DNA of 64,000 bases, from positions 4,083,001-4,147,000 of the forward strand of contig NZ_CP119677.1 in assembly GCF_029318685.1 (NCBI RefSeq), written 5' to 3'. The stretch comes from Ruminiclostridium papyrosolvens DSM 2782. Its GTDB lineage: Bacteria > Bacillota > Clostridia > Acetivibrionales > DSM-1351. Of the stretch, positions 9,371 through 17,059 are shown in pieces. Made by a program: the position numbers and the translations under genes. The notes under the pieces were generated by a model that had not been told where the DNA came from, did no database searches, and was given only the letters and a program-made list of their open reading frames with translations. Position 1 is the first letter of the stretch; every line of letters starts with the position of its first letter.

Positions 9371-10015
9371 TTAACTGATTTTTTTCTCATCGTCTCTCAA
9401 TTTTCCTAATGCTCCTCCCGGATGCCACTTAATATACTGCTCGGGGGTTACATTCTTTTTACATTGCAATAGTATGCTAAGTCCTTGGAGAATAAATATC
9501 TCTGCAAGTATAGAGGCTCTCGGAGCCCTGTTCAAATAATCTCCTTCGCTTGAAACCCCTGCATATAAAAAGACTTCACTATTTTTTGCCAGCCAAGATT
9601 CCTTTTTACCTGTTACCGATATAATTTTAGCTCCGTTATTTTTTAAAGTTGTTACAGTCCCTACTAATTCAGCCGTCTCTCCGCTGTTAGATATAGCAAT
9701 AACCACATCCCCCGGCTTTACCTGACCCGATGAACCGTGTACCGCTTCAGTCCCATGCAATTCATAAGCAGGTGTCCCCGTGGACGATAATAGGGAGGCA
9801 ATATATCCGGCAACATGAGCCGGTTTTCCAATTCCGGTAATATGAACTCTGTTTCCATTACTCTCTGCGCCTAGTATTAATTCAACAGCTTCAGAGTAAA
9901 TGTCGAAATTTACATCTTCAATAAGGGCATGCATTTCTTTCATGGAAATGTTCACAAACTCTTTTAGCATAGTTTCTAATGACTGCTCTGAATCATATCG
10001 CATATTGTTGTCCAT
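9371..10015 (-). CDS. SIS-domain phosphosugar isomerase (KpsF/GutQ-like, no CBS domains)
   Basis: Single sugar-isomerase domain of 214 residues. Seen are GIGKPAHVAGYIASLLSSTGTPAYELHGTEA (sugar-phosphate loop), then the SIS Ser/Thr motif VVIAISNSGETAEL and SSEGDYLNRAPRASILAE. KpsF/KdsD-type enzymes convert ribulose-5-phosphate to arabinose-5-phosphate but carry two C-terminal CBS domains, absent here. The reaction is therefore likely another ketose/aldose phosphate isomerisation. It sits between the kinase gene (14 nt gap) and the mutarotase gene (30 nt gap), forming one operon. Confidence 0.85.
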   Translation of the reverse strand: MDNNMRYDSEQSLETMLKEFVNISMKEMHALIEDVNFDIYSEAVELILGAESNGNRVHITGIGKPAHVAGYIASLLSSTGTPAYELHGTEAVHGSSGQVKPGDVVIAISNSGETAELVGTVTTLKNNGAKIISVTGKKESWLAKNSEVFLYAGVSSEGDYLNRAPRASILAEIFILQGLSILLQCKKNVTPEQYIKWHPGGALGKLRDDEKKIS

Positions 10016-10028
10016 ATGTATCTCCTTT

Positions 10029-10997
10029 TTACTTGTAATTATTCTTCTTCATCAATGCCTGCACTTCTTCCATGGTAGGCAACGAAGTAATTGCCCCCAT
10101 TTTTGAAACAGTTACGGTCGCGGTGTAATTAGAAAAATCAAGCGCTTTATCAGGTTCCATACCCTTACACACAGCTGCACAGAAAGCACCTGTGAAAGAA
10201 TCTCCAGCTGCAGTCGGATCTACTACATCAACAATATCTATACAAGGCTTTATAACAAACATATCCTTATTCATGAATGCTACACCGTTACTGCCCAATG
10301 TAATAATTACGTTTTTCACGCCTTTTGCCAGCAAAGCATTTGCAGCCTTCTCCACCTTTTCCGTGTCAATACTGCCATCATTCTTAGTTGTCTTTATGCC
10401 TGTCAAACCATATGCCTCATGCTCATTCGGTGAAATATAAGTCAGTTTTGAAAGCAAGTCATCGTCTAATTCCTGATATGGAGCAGAATTAAGCATAACA
10501 GGAACTCCCTTTGCATATGCAAAGTCTATTACTGTCTTATTAACCTCCAGCGGAATTTCTAATTGCAAGATAACAAGGTCATACTCTGTTATTTTTTCTC
10601 TTAAAAATTCCACGTCATCAACAGTCAGTTTCATATTTGCACCAGGTACTACAATTATTCTGTTCTTTGCCTTTTTTCCGCGTGCTACTTCTAAAATGAT
10701 ATTACTGACAGCAGATGAGCAGGTTTCATCTCTCAATATATTATCAGTGTTTATCCCAGCATCCTTAATTGTTTTTAATAATTGATCCCCAAACATGTCT
10801 GTTCCAATTTTTCCAACCATGGTAACGTTTACATCAAGTCTAGAAGCCTGTACTGCCTGATTTGCTCCCTTCCCACCTGGTGCAGATGTAAATGACAAAC
10901 CATCGTTTACTGTTTCTCCTTCATTCGGAACCCTTGAAGTAGTGTAAATTAAATCCATCACAAGACTGCCTACCACTAGTATTCTAGGTGTTTTCAT
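10029..10997 (-). CDS. rbsK: Ribokinase-like PfkB-family carbohydrate kinase
   Basis: ATP-dependent sugar kinase of 322 residues. The N-terminal PfkB signature is GGKGANQAVQASRL, with the GD/N lid region VNDGLSFTSAPGG. The C-terminal signature is VVDPTAAGDSFTGAFCAAV, where the GD aspartate is the catalytic base; the usual DTT/DTxGAGD reads DPTAAGD here. Length matches ribokinase. It is transcribed after an IclR regulator and before a SIS isomerase and an RbsD/FucU mutarotase. No sugar transporter is adjacent, so the substrate may be an intracellularly released pentose or deoxysugar. Ribose is the default reading, not proven. Confidence 0.82.
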   Translation of the reverse strand: MKTPRILVVGSLVMDLIYTTSRVPNEGETVNDGLSFTSAPGGKGANQAVQASRLDVNVTMVGKIGTDMFGDQLLKTIKDAGINTDNILRDETCSSAVSNIILEVARGKKAKNRIIVVPGANMKLTVDDVEFLREKITEYDLVILQLEIPLEVNKTVIDFAYAKGVPVMLNSAPYQELDDDLLSKLTYISPNEHEAYGLTGIKTTKNDGSIDTEKVEKAANALLAKGVKNVIITLGSNGVAFMNKDMFVIKPCIDIVDVVDPTAAGDSFTGAFCAAVCKGMEPDKALDFSNYTATVTVSKMGAITSLPTMEEVQALMKKNNYK

Positions 10998-11172
10998 AGC
11001 AAATTACCGCCTTTGGTTTAAATTTTTTATATTTAAATTCTTATAACATATCGTAAATTTATATCCGTCAAGCATATATACGCTTTTTTGTAATACATTA
11101 TCCTACTTAGAATGTATGCGACGGCTTAAACACTTAGATAAACCATTGCCTATTCATCTGTCCCTTATATTG

Positions 11173-11931
11173 CTAAATTCTTCTTTCTATCATTTTAATA
11201 TACCGCTTTTCAATTTCTGCCACTTCTGCAATAAAGCTCTCCGTAAACTTGATGGACGCACCGCTTACGCTCATTGCTGCAACAACCTTGTGCTGAGCAT
11301 TAAAAATAGGCAATGCCACACATTTAACACCAAATTCATGTTCCATATTATCAATTGCATAGCCTCTCATTTTTGTAGTCCGAAGCTCTTCTCTCAGTCT
11401 GTCTTTATCTATAATCGTTTGCTCGGTATATCGTACAAAATCACGCTCTAAATACTTTGAAATATATTCCTCAGGCATATTGGAAAGAATAGCCTTACCA
11501 ATTCCCGTACAATACATATTTGCTCTTTCACCAAACAAAGAACGCATTAAATGTGTCGCCTGGGCCGGATAGGTAGCTTCCAGATACAGTACCTGATTAT
11601 CATGCGGAACTGCCAAATACACATTCTCATTTGTAATATTTGATATTTCCTGCATATAGGGTTGTGCAATTTTTGTTATAATAAAAGTATTGCCTAATGC
11701 CCTGCTTAAATCAAAAATACCTATCCCCAAACTGTATTTCTTAGTTTCTTCATCCTGCTCCACATAACCCATCTGCTGAAACGTTTCCAATATGTTGTGA
11801 ACATTACTTTTATACAAGCCTAATGTCTCACTGATTTCACTAACTCCAAGCATAGGTTTTTTAACAAAGCAGTTTAAAACATTAATTGCTTTTTGAAGAC
11901 TTTTTATTTTTACTTCCACATTATCATGCAT
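11173..11931 (-). CDS. IclR-family transcriptional regulator
   Basis: About 252 residues from the chosen ATG (MHDNVEVKIKSLQKAINVL...). The frame stays open to 12003, but AAAGGTG lies 9 nt before the ATG at 11931; an ATG at 11940 directly abuts that site and is less likely. Residues 10-70 form the winged helix (GVSEISETLGLYKSNVHNILETF), and the rest is the IclR GAF-like effector domain (CTGIGKAILSNMPEEYI, MRGYAIDNMEHEFGVKCVALPIF). It precedes the kinase/isomerase/mutarotase operon in the same direction and is its likely regulator. Effector unknown. Confidence 0.9.
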   Translation of the reverse strand: MHDNVEVKIKSLQKAINVLNCFVKKPMLGVSEISETLGLYKSNVHNILETFQQMGYVEQDEETKKYSLGIGIFDLSRALGNTFIITKIAQPYMQEISNITNENVYLAVPHDNQVLYLEATYPAQATHLMRSLFGERANMYCTGIGKAILSNMPEEYISKYLERDFVRYTEQTIIDKDRLREELRTTKMRGYAIDNMEHEFGVKCVALPIFNAQHKVVAAMSVSGASIKFTESFIAEVAEIEKRYIKMIERRI

Positions 11932-12052
11932 AATACTCATCACCTTTTGTTCTCTATTGTGGAACATCGTTCTAATTTTTTTATTACAATAAAATACTAT
12001 CACATTATTTTATCGTATTCAACATTTTTTGCATTCATTTCTATATCATTTT

Positions 12053-12389
12053 TGAAAGTCTTTTTATTTGTATCAAACAGGTAGCCTGCGTCGTCAACCA
12101 TAGCGTACAGCTTTCCTCCGCTGATATAATAATTATGCTTGTTACCTTTTAACACTGTCTTTTTTCCAGTATCTGTATCATAAACATTTAGCTGACTTGT
12201 AAACATATCCGTCATACCCATTGGCTGAATACCTGATTCGTAAACCAGATAGTTTTTAAAATAAGTAATATGAGTAGCGTCAGTACTTAAATAAGTACTT
12301 TTTTCCTTGCTGCCTACATAGGTTAGATCTGTTGCCCACTGCTATTGAGCACCTTTACTAATATTGTAAAGCAGTAATATACTTTTGTT
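12053..12389 (-). pseudogene. 337-bp broken duplicate of the propeller-like secreted protein gene
   Basis: Base-for-base colinear with 14748-15084 inside the 518-residue secreted-protein gene, same length and orientation, with only scattered differences. In the copy one of two consecutive glutamine codons (CAG CAG in the parent) has become TAG (CAA TAG), so the frame is interrupted. Both ends stop abruptly; beyond them the flanks are unrelated. It carries residues such as GMTDMFTSQLNVYDTDTGKK but no signal peptide or N-terminus. This is a partial segmental duplication, not a gene. The rest of 12004-12442 is AT-rich with nothing else recognisable except a 32-bp repeat at 12427. Confidence 0.85.
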
Positions 12390-12426
12390 CATATTTAGTA
12401 CATCTCAATATCTGTAAATTATTCAG

Positions 12427-12458
12427 ATTGTATTTTTTCGTATCATTTTGTATTAATT
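12427..12458. repeat. 32-bp direct repeat, left copy
   Basis: Differs at only two positions from 29491-29522, same orientation. Shared core is ATTGTATTTTTTC then TATCAT then TTGTATTAATT. The left copy overlaps the end of the MATE reading frame at 12443; the right copy abuts the stop of the rubrerythrin gene. The two bracket the 17-kb accessory block, so they could be att-like or recombination-derived flanks. Confidence 0.55.
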
Positions 12459-13771
12459 AAAAGGCAAACGCCCACTACACATGCACAAAATTCAGATGCG
12501 GTCAGCGACCAAATTACACCATCCAATCCAAATATTATGTTTCCTGCAATAATGATAGGAATTAGTGCAATTCCTCTTGCTACGGACATAATATTGGACT
12601 TCACACCTTTACCAAAAGCTTGAAATATACTTGTGATAAACCCCGATAGTCCGGCGAACAAAGTAGATAGGAGTAGTGCTGTTAAAATTTCTTTACCTAC
12701 ACGAATTACATTAGTATCAGAGCTGAACAAACTAAGTAGTTGTGTCCGAAATGCAAACAAGATAGCCGCAATTCCCAAAACAATGCAAACAAGATAGGTT
12801 ACTGTTGTTTTAATCAATTTACTCAAACGTTCGGTATCTGCTGCCGCATAAGAAAATGCTATCAAAGGCACCACCCCCATATACAGACCCATACCAATCA
12901 TATCGGAAATCTGACACATTCGGTTGGCTACACCAAAAGCAGCAACCACATAATCACCATACATCATCGAGTAGTTATTAAACAAAAGACTCGATACAAT
13001 TAAAAAACATGAAAGTAGAAATGCAGATACACCAATCTTGAAAATGTTGCCAAGTATATCTTTTGTAGGTTTAAAATCCTGTAGTGACACACTCTGAACA
13101 GGACTTTTTGAGTTCATATACCAAACATAGTATACAACCGCACAAATATTGCCAATCACAGTTGCGATAGCCGCACCCATCACACCCATGCCAAGTGTAA
13201 AAATTAAAATTGGGTCAAGTATGATATTAACAACCACGCTAATAACCATTCCAATCATAGATTCCTTTGCCGCACCTTCACCCCGAATAGTTTGACCTAA
13301 AGTAAAATTTGCTATCAAGAACGGTGCACCAATCAAAAAAGGCAGAATATAATCCATTGTTGGAGCAAATGCGTCACCGGTCGCACCTAAGACATTTAAA
13401 ACTGACGTTAAAAACGGAATACAAATTATAGAAAATACAACACCTGCCAACAACGACAAATAAAAATTGACAGAGGATGCAATTTTTACGCCAATCATAT
13501 TTTTTTCGCCTAGTAGACGTGAAATGTAGGTACTTCCACCGGTGCCAAACAGTTCTCCAAGTGCCATGAGAATAGTAACAAACGGTAGCGCGAGTGTTAC
13601 AGCGGCCAATGCAGACGTATTATTCAACAGACCTATGAAATAGGCGTCTGTGATATTATAAATCATATTGGCGACCATACCCATAATCATTGGTACTGCC
13701 ATGTGCATAATCGCTTTAGGTACGGGTGCTTTCTCAAAATAATACATTTCATTATTCTCTTCATTGTTCAT
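12443..13771 (-). CDS. MATE-family multidrug/cation efflux transporter (MepA-like)
   Basis: Integral membrane antiporter of 442 residues with about twelve hydrophobic segments in two homologous halves. MATE hallmarks are the N-terminal APVPKAIMHMAVPMIMGMVANMIYNITDAYFIG and the second-half counterpart around residues 240-270. It probably exports toxic cations or drugs using a Na+ or H+ gradient. It lies 57 nt downstream of a MarR regulator with an operator-like palindrome between them, the MepR-MepA arrangement. The last residues (LINTK) are encoded inside the 32-bp repeat, so the extreme C-terminus may have been reshaped by recombination. Confidence 0.9.
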   Translation of the reverse strand: MNNEENNEMYYFEKAPVPKAIMHMAVPMIMGMVANMIYNITDAYFIGLLNNTSALAAVTLALPFVTILMALGELFGTGGSTYISRLLGEKNMIGVKIASSVNFYLSLLAGVVFSIICIPFLTSVLNVLGATGDAFAPTMDYILPFLIGAPFLIANFTLGQTIRGEGAAKESMIGMVISVVVNIILDPILIFTLGMGVMGAAIATVIGNICAVVYYVWYMNSKSPVQSVSLQDFKPTKDILGNIFKIGVSAFLLSCFLIVSSLLFNNYSMMYGDYVVAAFGVANRMCQISDMIGMGLYMGVVPLIAFSYAAADTERLSKLIKTTVTYLVCIVLGIAAILFAFRTQLLSLFSSDTNVIRVGKEILTALLLSTLFAGLSGFITSIFQAFGKGVKSNIMSVARGIALIPIIIAGNIIFGLDGVIWSLTASEFCACVVGVCLLINTK

Positions 13772-13788
13772 AATAACATCTCCTTTTA

Positions 13789-13809
13789 ATTAGTAGAATT
13801 CTACCTAAT
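13789..13809. promoter_or_regulatory. MarR-type operator in front of the MATE gene
   Basis: Near-perfect palindrome with core TAGTAGAATTCTACCTA, centred on GAATTC, overlapping the upstream region of the MATE start at 13771. Two variants of the same motif lie upstream of marR at 14284 and 14310. The repetition of GGTAGAnTTCTAC at both promoters strongly suggests it is the MarR binding site. Confidence 0.75.
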
Positions 13810-13828
13810 TTTGCAAAAGAAAGCGCTT

Positions 13829-14266
13829 TTAAGCGCGATTACTAGCACCTACGTTTTCATATGCTTTTACCAGTAATTCCAAAAATGCTTTCTTCTGTTC
13901 ATCCGTAAATCCCTGCAACAGTTTACGTTCGGTTTCCGCAAAGATGTTTTCAGTTTCATCTATCAACTGCATGGACTTTGCCGTAATTTCAATCTTCATT
14001 GTACGCCCGTCCTCATCACCCTGCTGCCGGATAATAAATCCGTTTTTCTCAAGTCCATTCAGAAGGCTTGTGATTGACGGGCCACTTAGTCCCATAGTCT
14101 CACTTAATGCCTTGCGGCTTATTTCGCTTTTGTTTTTTATACTATCATGAATGTCTCCAAGAAGCCGGGCTTGTTGATTTGTTATTCCGTAATCGGCTAG
14201 GCTTTGGTCGTTGGAATAGCGCATACCGAATGCAATAGCCCGAATGTAGTAGCCGTAACCCTCCAT
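13829..14266 (-). CDS. MarR-family repressor of the adjacent MATE pump
   Basis: Winged-helix regulator of about 145 residues starting MEGYGYYIRAIAFGMRY. The frame opens at a TTG at 14281, but GGAGGTG with 6-nt spacing points to the ATG at 14266. The DNA-binding part is ISRKALSETMGLSGPSITSLLNGLEKNGFIIRQQGDEDGRTMKIEIT, with the D/E-D-x-R wing. It lies immediately upstream of the MATE gene, and its own promoter region carries two copies of the palindrome seen before the pump, implying autorepression and pump repression relieved by the pump's substrate. Confidence 0.9.
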   Translation of the reverse strand: MEGYGYYIRAIAFGMRYSNDQSLADYGITNQQARLLGDIHDSIKNKSEISRKALSETMGLSGPSITSLLNGLEKNGFIIRQQGDEDGRTMKIEITAKSMQLIDETENIFAETERKLLQGFTDEQKKAFLELLVKAYENVGASNRA

Positions 14267-14283
14267 TCTATTCACCTCCAAAA

Positions 14284-14328
14284 TTAGGTTGAGTTCTACT
14301 TAACAATATATAGGTAGAGTTCTACTTT
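14284..14328. promoter_or_regulatory. Two MarR-type operators upstream of marR
   Basis: TTAGGTTGAGTTCTACTTAA at 14284-14303 and ATAGGTAGAGTTCTACTTT at 14310-14328 are imperfect palindromes sharing GGTwGAGTTCTAC with the site at 13789. They lie immediately upstream of the marR ribosome binding site, consistent with autorepression. Confidence 0.72.
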
Positions 14329-14427
14329 GTCAAGACCTACACAGATATTTTCCTACAATGTTGATTGAAATGGAGTTCCCTTCGACCTAAGTCAACCCCT
14401 GAGCCTTAATGGTTCGCTATTTGTATT

Positions 14428-15984
14428 TCAGACTTTAAGTATCCTTATATAGGTATAGGTTACCCCTTTTACAACAATCGGGTAGCTGTATGATATATAT
14501 CCGTCGCAGATCTTGATATCACAGGATTTTGTAAATCTCTTAGTATCAGGTAATGTTATGGCTTTCAAGATTATTCCGTCATATAAAAAGCCTTTTGTAT
14601 ACCCGGGCAATATTGCACAAATAGGTTCATTCGGTAAACTATATCGGTTAACTGCTCCGTTATTTTTATCTACAAAACTGACATCTGCCCCCAATTTAAC
14701 CATATATATTCCATTTCCTATATATTTTTTCACTTTGGTCTGAACAGTGAAAGTCTTTTTATTTGTATCAAACAGGTAGCATGCATCGTCTACCATAGCG
14801 TACAGCTTTCCTCCGCTGATATAATAATTATGCACGTTACCTTTTAACACTGTCTTTTTTCCAGTGTCTGTATCATAAACATTTAGCTGACTTGTAAACA
14901 TATCCGTCATGCCCATTGGCTGAATACCTGATTCGTAAACCAGATAGTTTTTAAAATAAGTAATATGAGTAGCGTCAGTACTTAAATAAGTACTTTTTTC
15001 CTTGCTGTCTACATAGGTTAGATCTGTTGCCCACTGCTGCTGAGCACCTTTACTAATATTGTAAAGCAGTGATATACTTTTGTTATCCGGGCCGAACATC
15101 ATGCTCTGAAATGGCTTTGACATACCAAAGCTCTTGAATTTACCTGATTTGAGGTCTATAACTACATAACTTGCGGGTGAATTGATAATATAAATTGCAT
15201 TTCCTGATGTATTAAAGCCATATTGCTTATAAGAGGGTATATATTCGCTTATATTATCATCAATCTTCTGGTACGAACATACCTTTATCAGACTTTCATC
15301 AGGTTTCTGCCAATATACTGAATCATCCTTTATATAAAGAAACCCGTATTTTTCAGACTTAAGTATATACTCCCCTGCACCGTCTATATTTTGATATTCG
15401 GAAAGAGACAGGGTTTTAGGATTGAAAATATAATTCTTCCCCCCTATTTCACAGCTCGATTCCACCAGATTATCTGAAAAATAATCATGTATATTTTTAA
15501 CATTAGTCTGAGAAAACTTCCTGTCGAAATCATAAATTGCATCTCCAAACATAAAAACAGAATTATTATAAACATGGCCTATACTTGACTCCCAGCCAAT
15601 TTTAGTTGCAAGCACCTGCTTTTTCCCGGTTTTGACGTCGTAAACAATCCTGTCATATACTTCTTTACCGCCATTATCCACTCCACTAGGAGTATGCACA
15701 ATAAAATAGTTTTCACCAAGTACGGGGAGTCCTGCGCATTTGTCAATGGCTACATTACATTTCTGCTTCATAGTTGCGGCATCAAAATATCTTATAAACA
15801 TCCCACCGGTATAATTATTCCCAACATATATAAGTGAATTATTAATTTTTACCAGATCGTTAACAGAATCCTGCCCTTTGCTTATCTCAAAGGTAGCACT
15901 GCTGCCAGCGGCACTCACATATGTAGGAACAGTGCACAAAAAGGTAAAACAAATTATAATAATTTTTAAAGCTATTTTTTTCAT
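14428..15984 (-). CDS. Secreted protein of unknown function, probable beta-propeller
   Basis: 518 residues with an N-terminal signal peptide (KKIALKIIIICFTFLCTVPTYVSAAG; likely cleavage after about residue 25) and an AAGGGG-type site before the ATG at 15984. The mature part consists of repeated strand-rich units with short turn motifs (SLIYVGNNYTGG, NYFIVHTPSG, KYGFLYIKDDSVYWQKP, GGKLYAMVDDACYLFDTNKKTF), which looks like a WD40/PQQ-like propeller, but I cannot name a family. A 337-bp piece of it is duplicated at 12053. Its position next to the RHS toxin locus may make it part of that locus, but nothing proves this. Confidence 0.7.
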   Translation of the reverse strand: MKKIALKIIIICFTFLCTVPTYVSAAGSSATFEISKGQDSVNDLVKINNSLIYVGNNYTGGMFIRYFDAATMKQKCNVAIDKCAGLPVLGENYFIVHTPSGVDNGGKEVYDRIVYDVKTGKKQVLATKIGWESSIGHVYNNSVFMFGDAIYDFDRKFSQTNVKNIHDYFSDNLVESSCEIGGKNYIFNPKTLSLSEYQNIDGAGEYILKSEKYGFLYIKDDSVYWQKPDESLIKVCSYQKIDDNISEYIPSYKQYGFNTSGNAIYIINSPASYVVIDLKSGKFKSFGMSKPFQSMMFGPDNKSISLLYNISKGAQQQWATDLTYVDSKEKSTYLSTDATHITYFKNYLVYESGIQPMGMTDMFTSQLNVYDTDTGKKTVLKGNVHNYYISGGKLYAMVDDACYLFDTNKKTFTVQTKVKKYIGNGIYMVKLGADVSFVDKNNGAVNRYSLPNEPICAILPGYTKGFLYDGIILKAITLPDTKRFTKSCDIKICDGYISYSYPIVVKGVTYTYIRILKV

Positions 15985-16167
15985 ATAATCCCCTTATTTT
16001 AACCCATAAATCATTTCTATTGAACATTTTAGCATAATACACAGCATTATCCAATTACGTAAGTATTACGATTGTATATTTTTTAAGCTATGTCATAGCA
16101 GATACGCTGATTGCTAAATTATGAGAGTGTTGTCATATAGCCTCTTGGTGAGGGTTAATACAGAGAA

Positions 16168-16203
16168 AAAGCCCTGACAGAGTGGAAGCTTTGCCAGGGC
16201 TTT
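16168..16203 (-). terminator. Rho-independent terminator after the CxxC protein gene
   Basis: AAAGCCCTG at 16168-16176 and CAGGGCTTT at 16195-16203 form a perfect 9-bp stem (18-nt loop), flanked by A/T tracts. It follows the stop of the minus-strand gene at 16221. Confidence 0.8.
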
Positions 16204-16220
16204 CATAATAAATGAAATAC

Positions 16221-17030
16221 TTACTTTAATATATTTACAATATCGAACTTAACTCCTTTAATCTTGTTAGCCTTTAATAATTTGTAAACCTTTTTGCTTA
16301 CAATTATATAAGGCCTACCACTAAACCCTGCCCCGAAATATTCATAAGTATAGTTTACATCTTTTGCATTTTTTAAATTTTCCATATTATAGTATGGAAG
16401 TGAATGTAAAAACAATCCGCTCTTTTTGCAGCACTCACAAAATTTTTCTTTAAAGAATACTGACTTTTCATTAAGGGGAGGTAACGTATTACTTGACTTT
16501 AACTGATACAGTAGAGGCTCACTTTTTATTTTTCCATTTTTCTTATGATGAACATTTCCAAATTCAACACCTGTAATTCCATTTTCAATAAATAAACGAT
16601 AAATCTTATCACTTATAACCCAAACCAGATCATACGTAACAGAAATTTCTTTTTTACCCATTTTGGATTTGTCTATATACAAATCTGAAATTTGGGTTCT
16701 TCCTGACCCGCAACAGGAACATTTATTATCATAGCTGTATTCGGTATCATATTCATCAGAAAATTCACTACAATATGAATTAACATTCAGTACAAAGTAT
16801 TCTGCTCTTTCTAAATCTGACTTTGTGTATTCCATTTCAAAACTTCTAAAAAATAAATCTATATTTCTATTTTTACATTCATTTATCAGTCTCAAATATT
16901 CTGGTGTGTCTGTATATATGTTTTCAATAATACCTAATTCAGGACTTAAACTATCAGGAAAAATAGTAATCATAACATCTTTTATATCACTTTCATTTCC
17001 TTTCAAATAAAACTTTTCTTTTCTTCTCAT
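16221..17030 (-). CDS. Double-CxxC protein, candidate immunity protein (SitI6-like)
   Basis: 269 residues, no signal peptide, so cytosolic. Two zinc-knuckle-like pairs are visible, CSCCG at about residue 104 and CECCKKSG at about residue 199, each followed by a similar region (SDLYIDKSKMGKKEISVTYDLVWVISDKIYRLF and the FSGRPYIIVSKKVYKLLKANKIKGVKF ending). This resembles the double-CxxCG family known as SitI6-type immunity proteins in myxobacteria. It starts 29 nt downstream of the orphan RHS toxin cassette whose tip has an HHIIE motif, the standard toxin-immunity order. Immunity function is inferred from position and family resemblance. Confidence 0.65.
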   Translation of the reverse strand: MRRKEKFYLKGNESDIKDVMITIFPDSLSPELGIIENIYTDTPEYLRLINECKNRNIDLFFRSFEMEYTKSDLERAEYFVLNVNSYCSEFSDEYDTEYSYDNKCSCCGSGRTQISDLYIDKSKMGKKEISVTYDLVWVISDKIYRLFIENGITGVEFGNVHHKKNGKIKSEPLLYQLKSSNTLPPLNEKSVFFKEKFCECCKKSGLFLHSLPYYNMENLKNAKDVNYTYEYFGAGFSGRPYIIVSKKVYKLLKANKIKGVKFDIVNILK

Positions 17031-17059
17031 ATTCTAAAATACCACCTTTACTTATTTTA

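Noticed and set aside
11893-12003. Extended N-terminus of the IclR regulator (24 extra residues from 12003)
   Set aside because: The ribosome binding site and family length point to the ATG at 11931.
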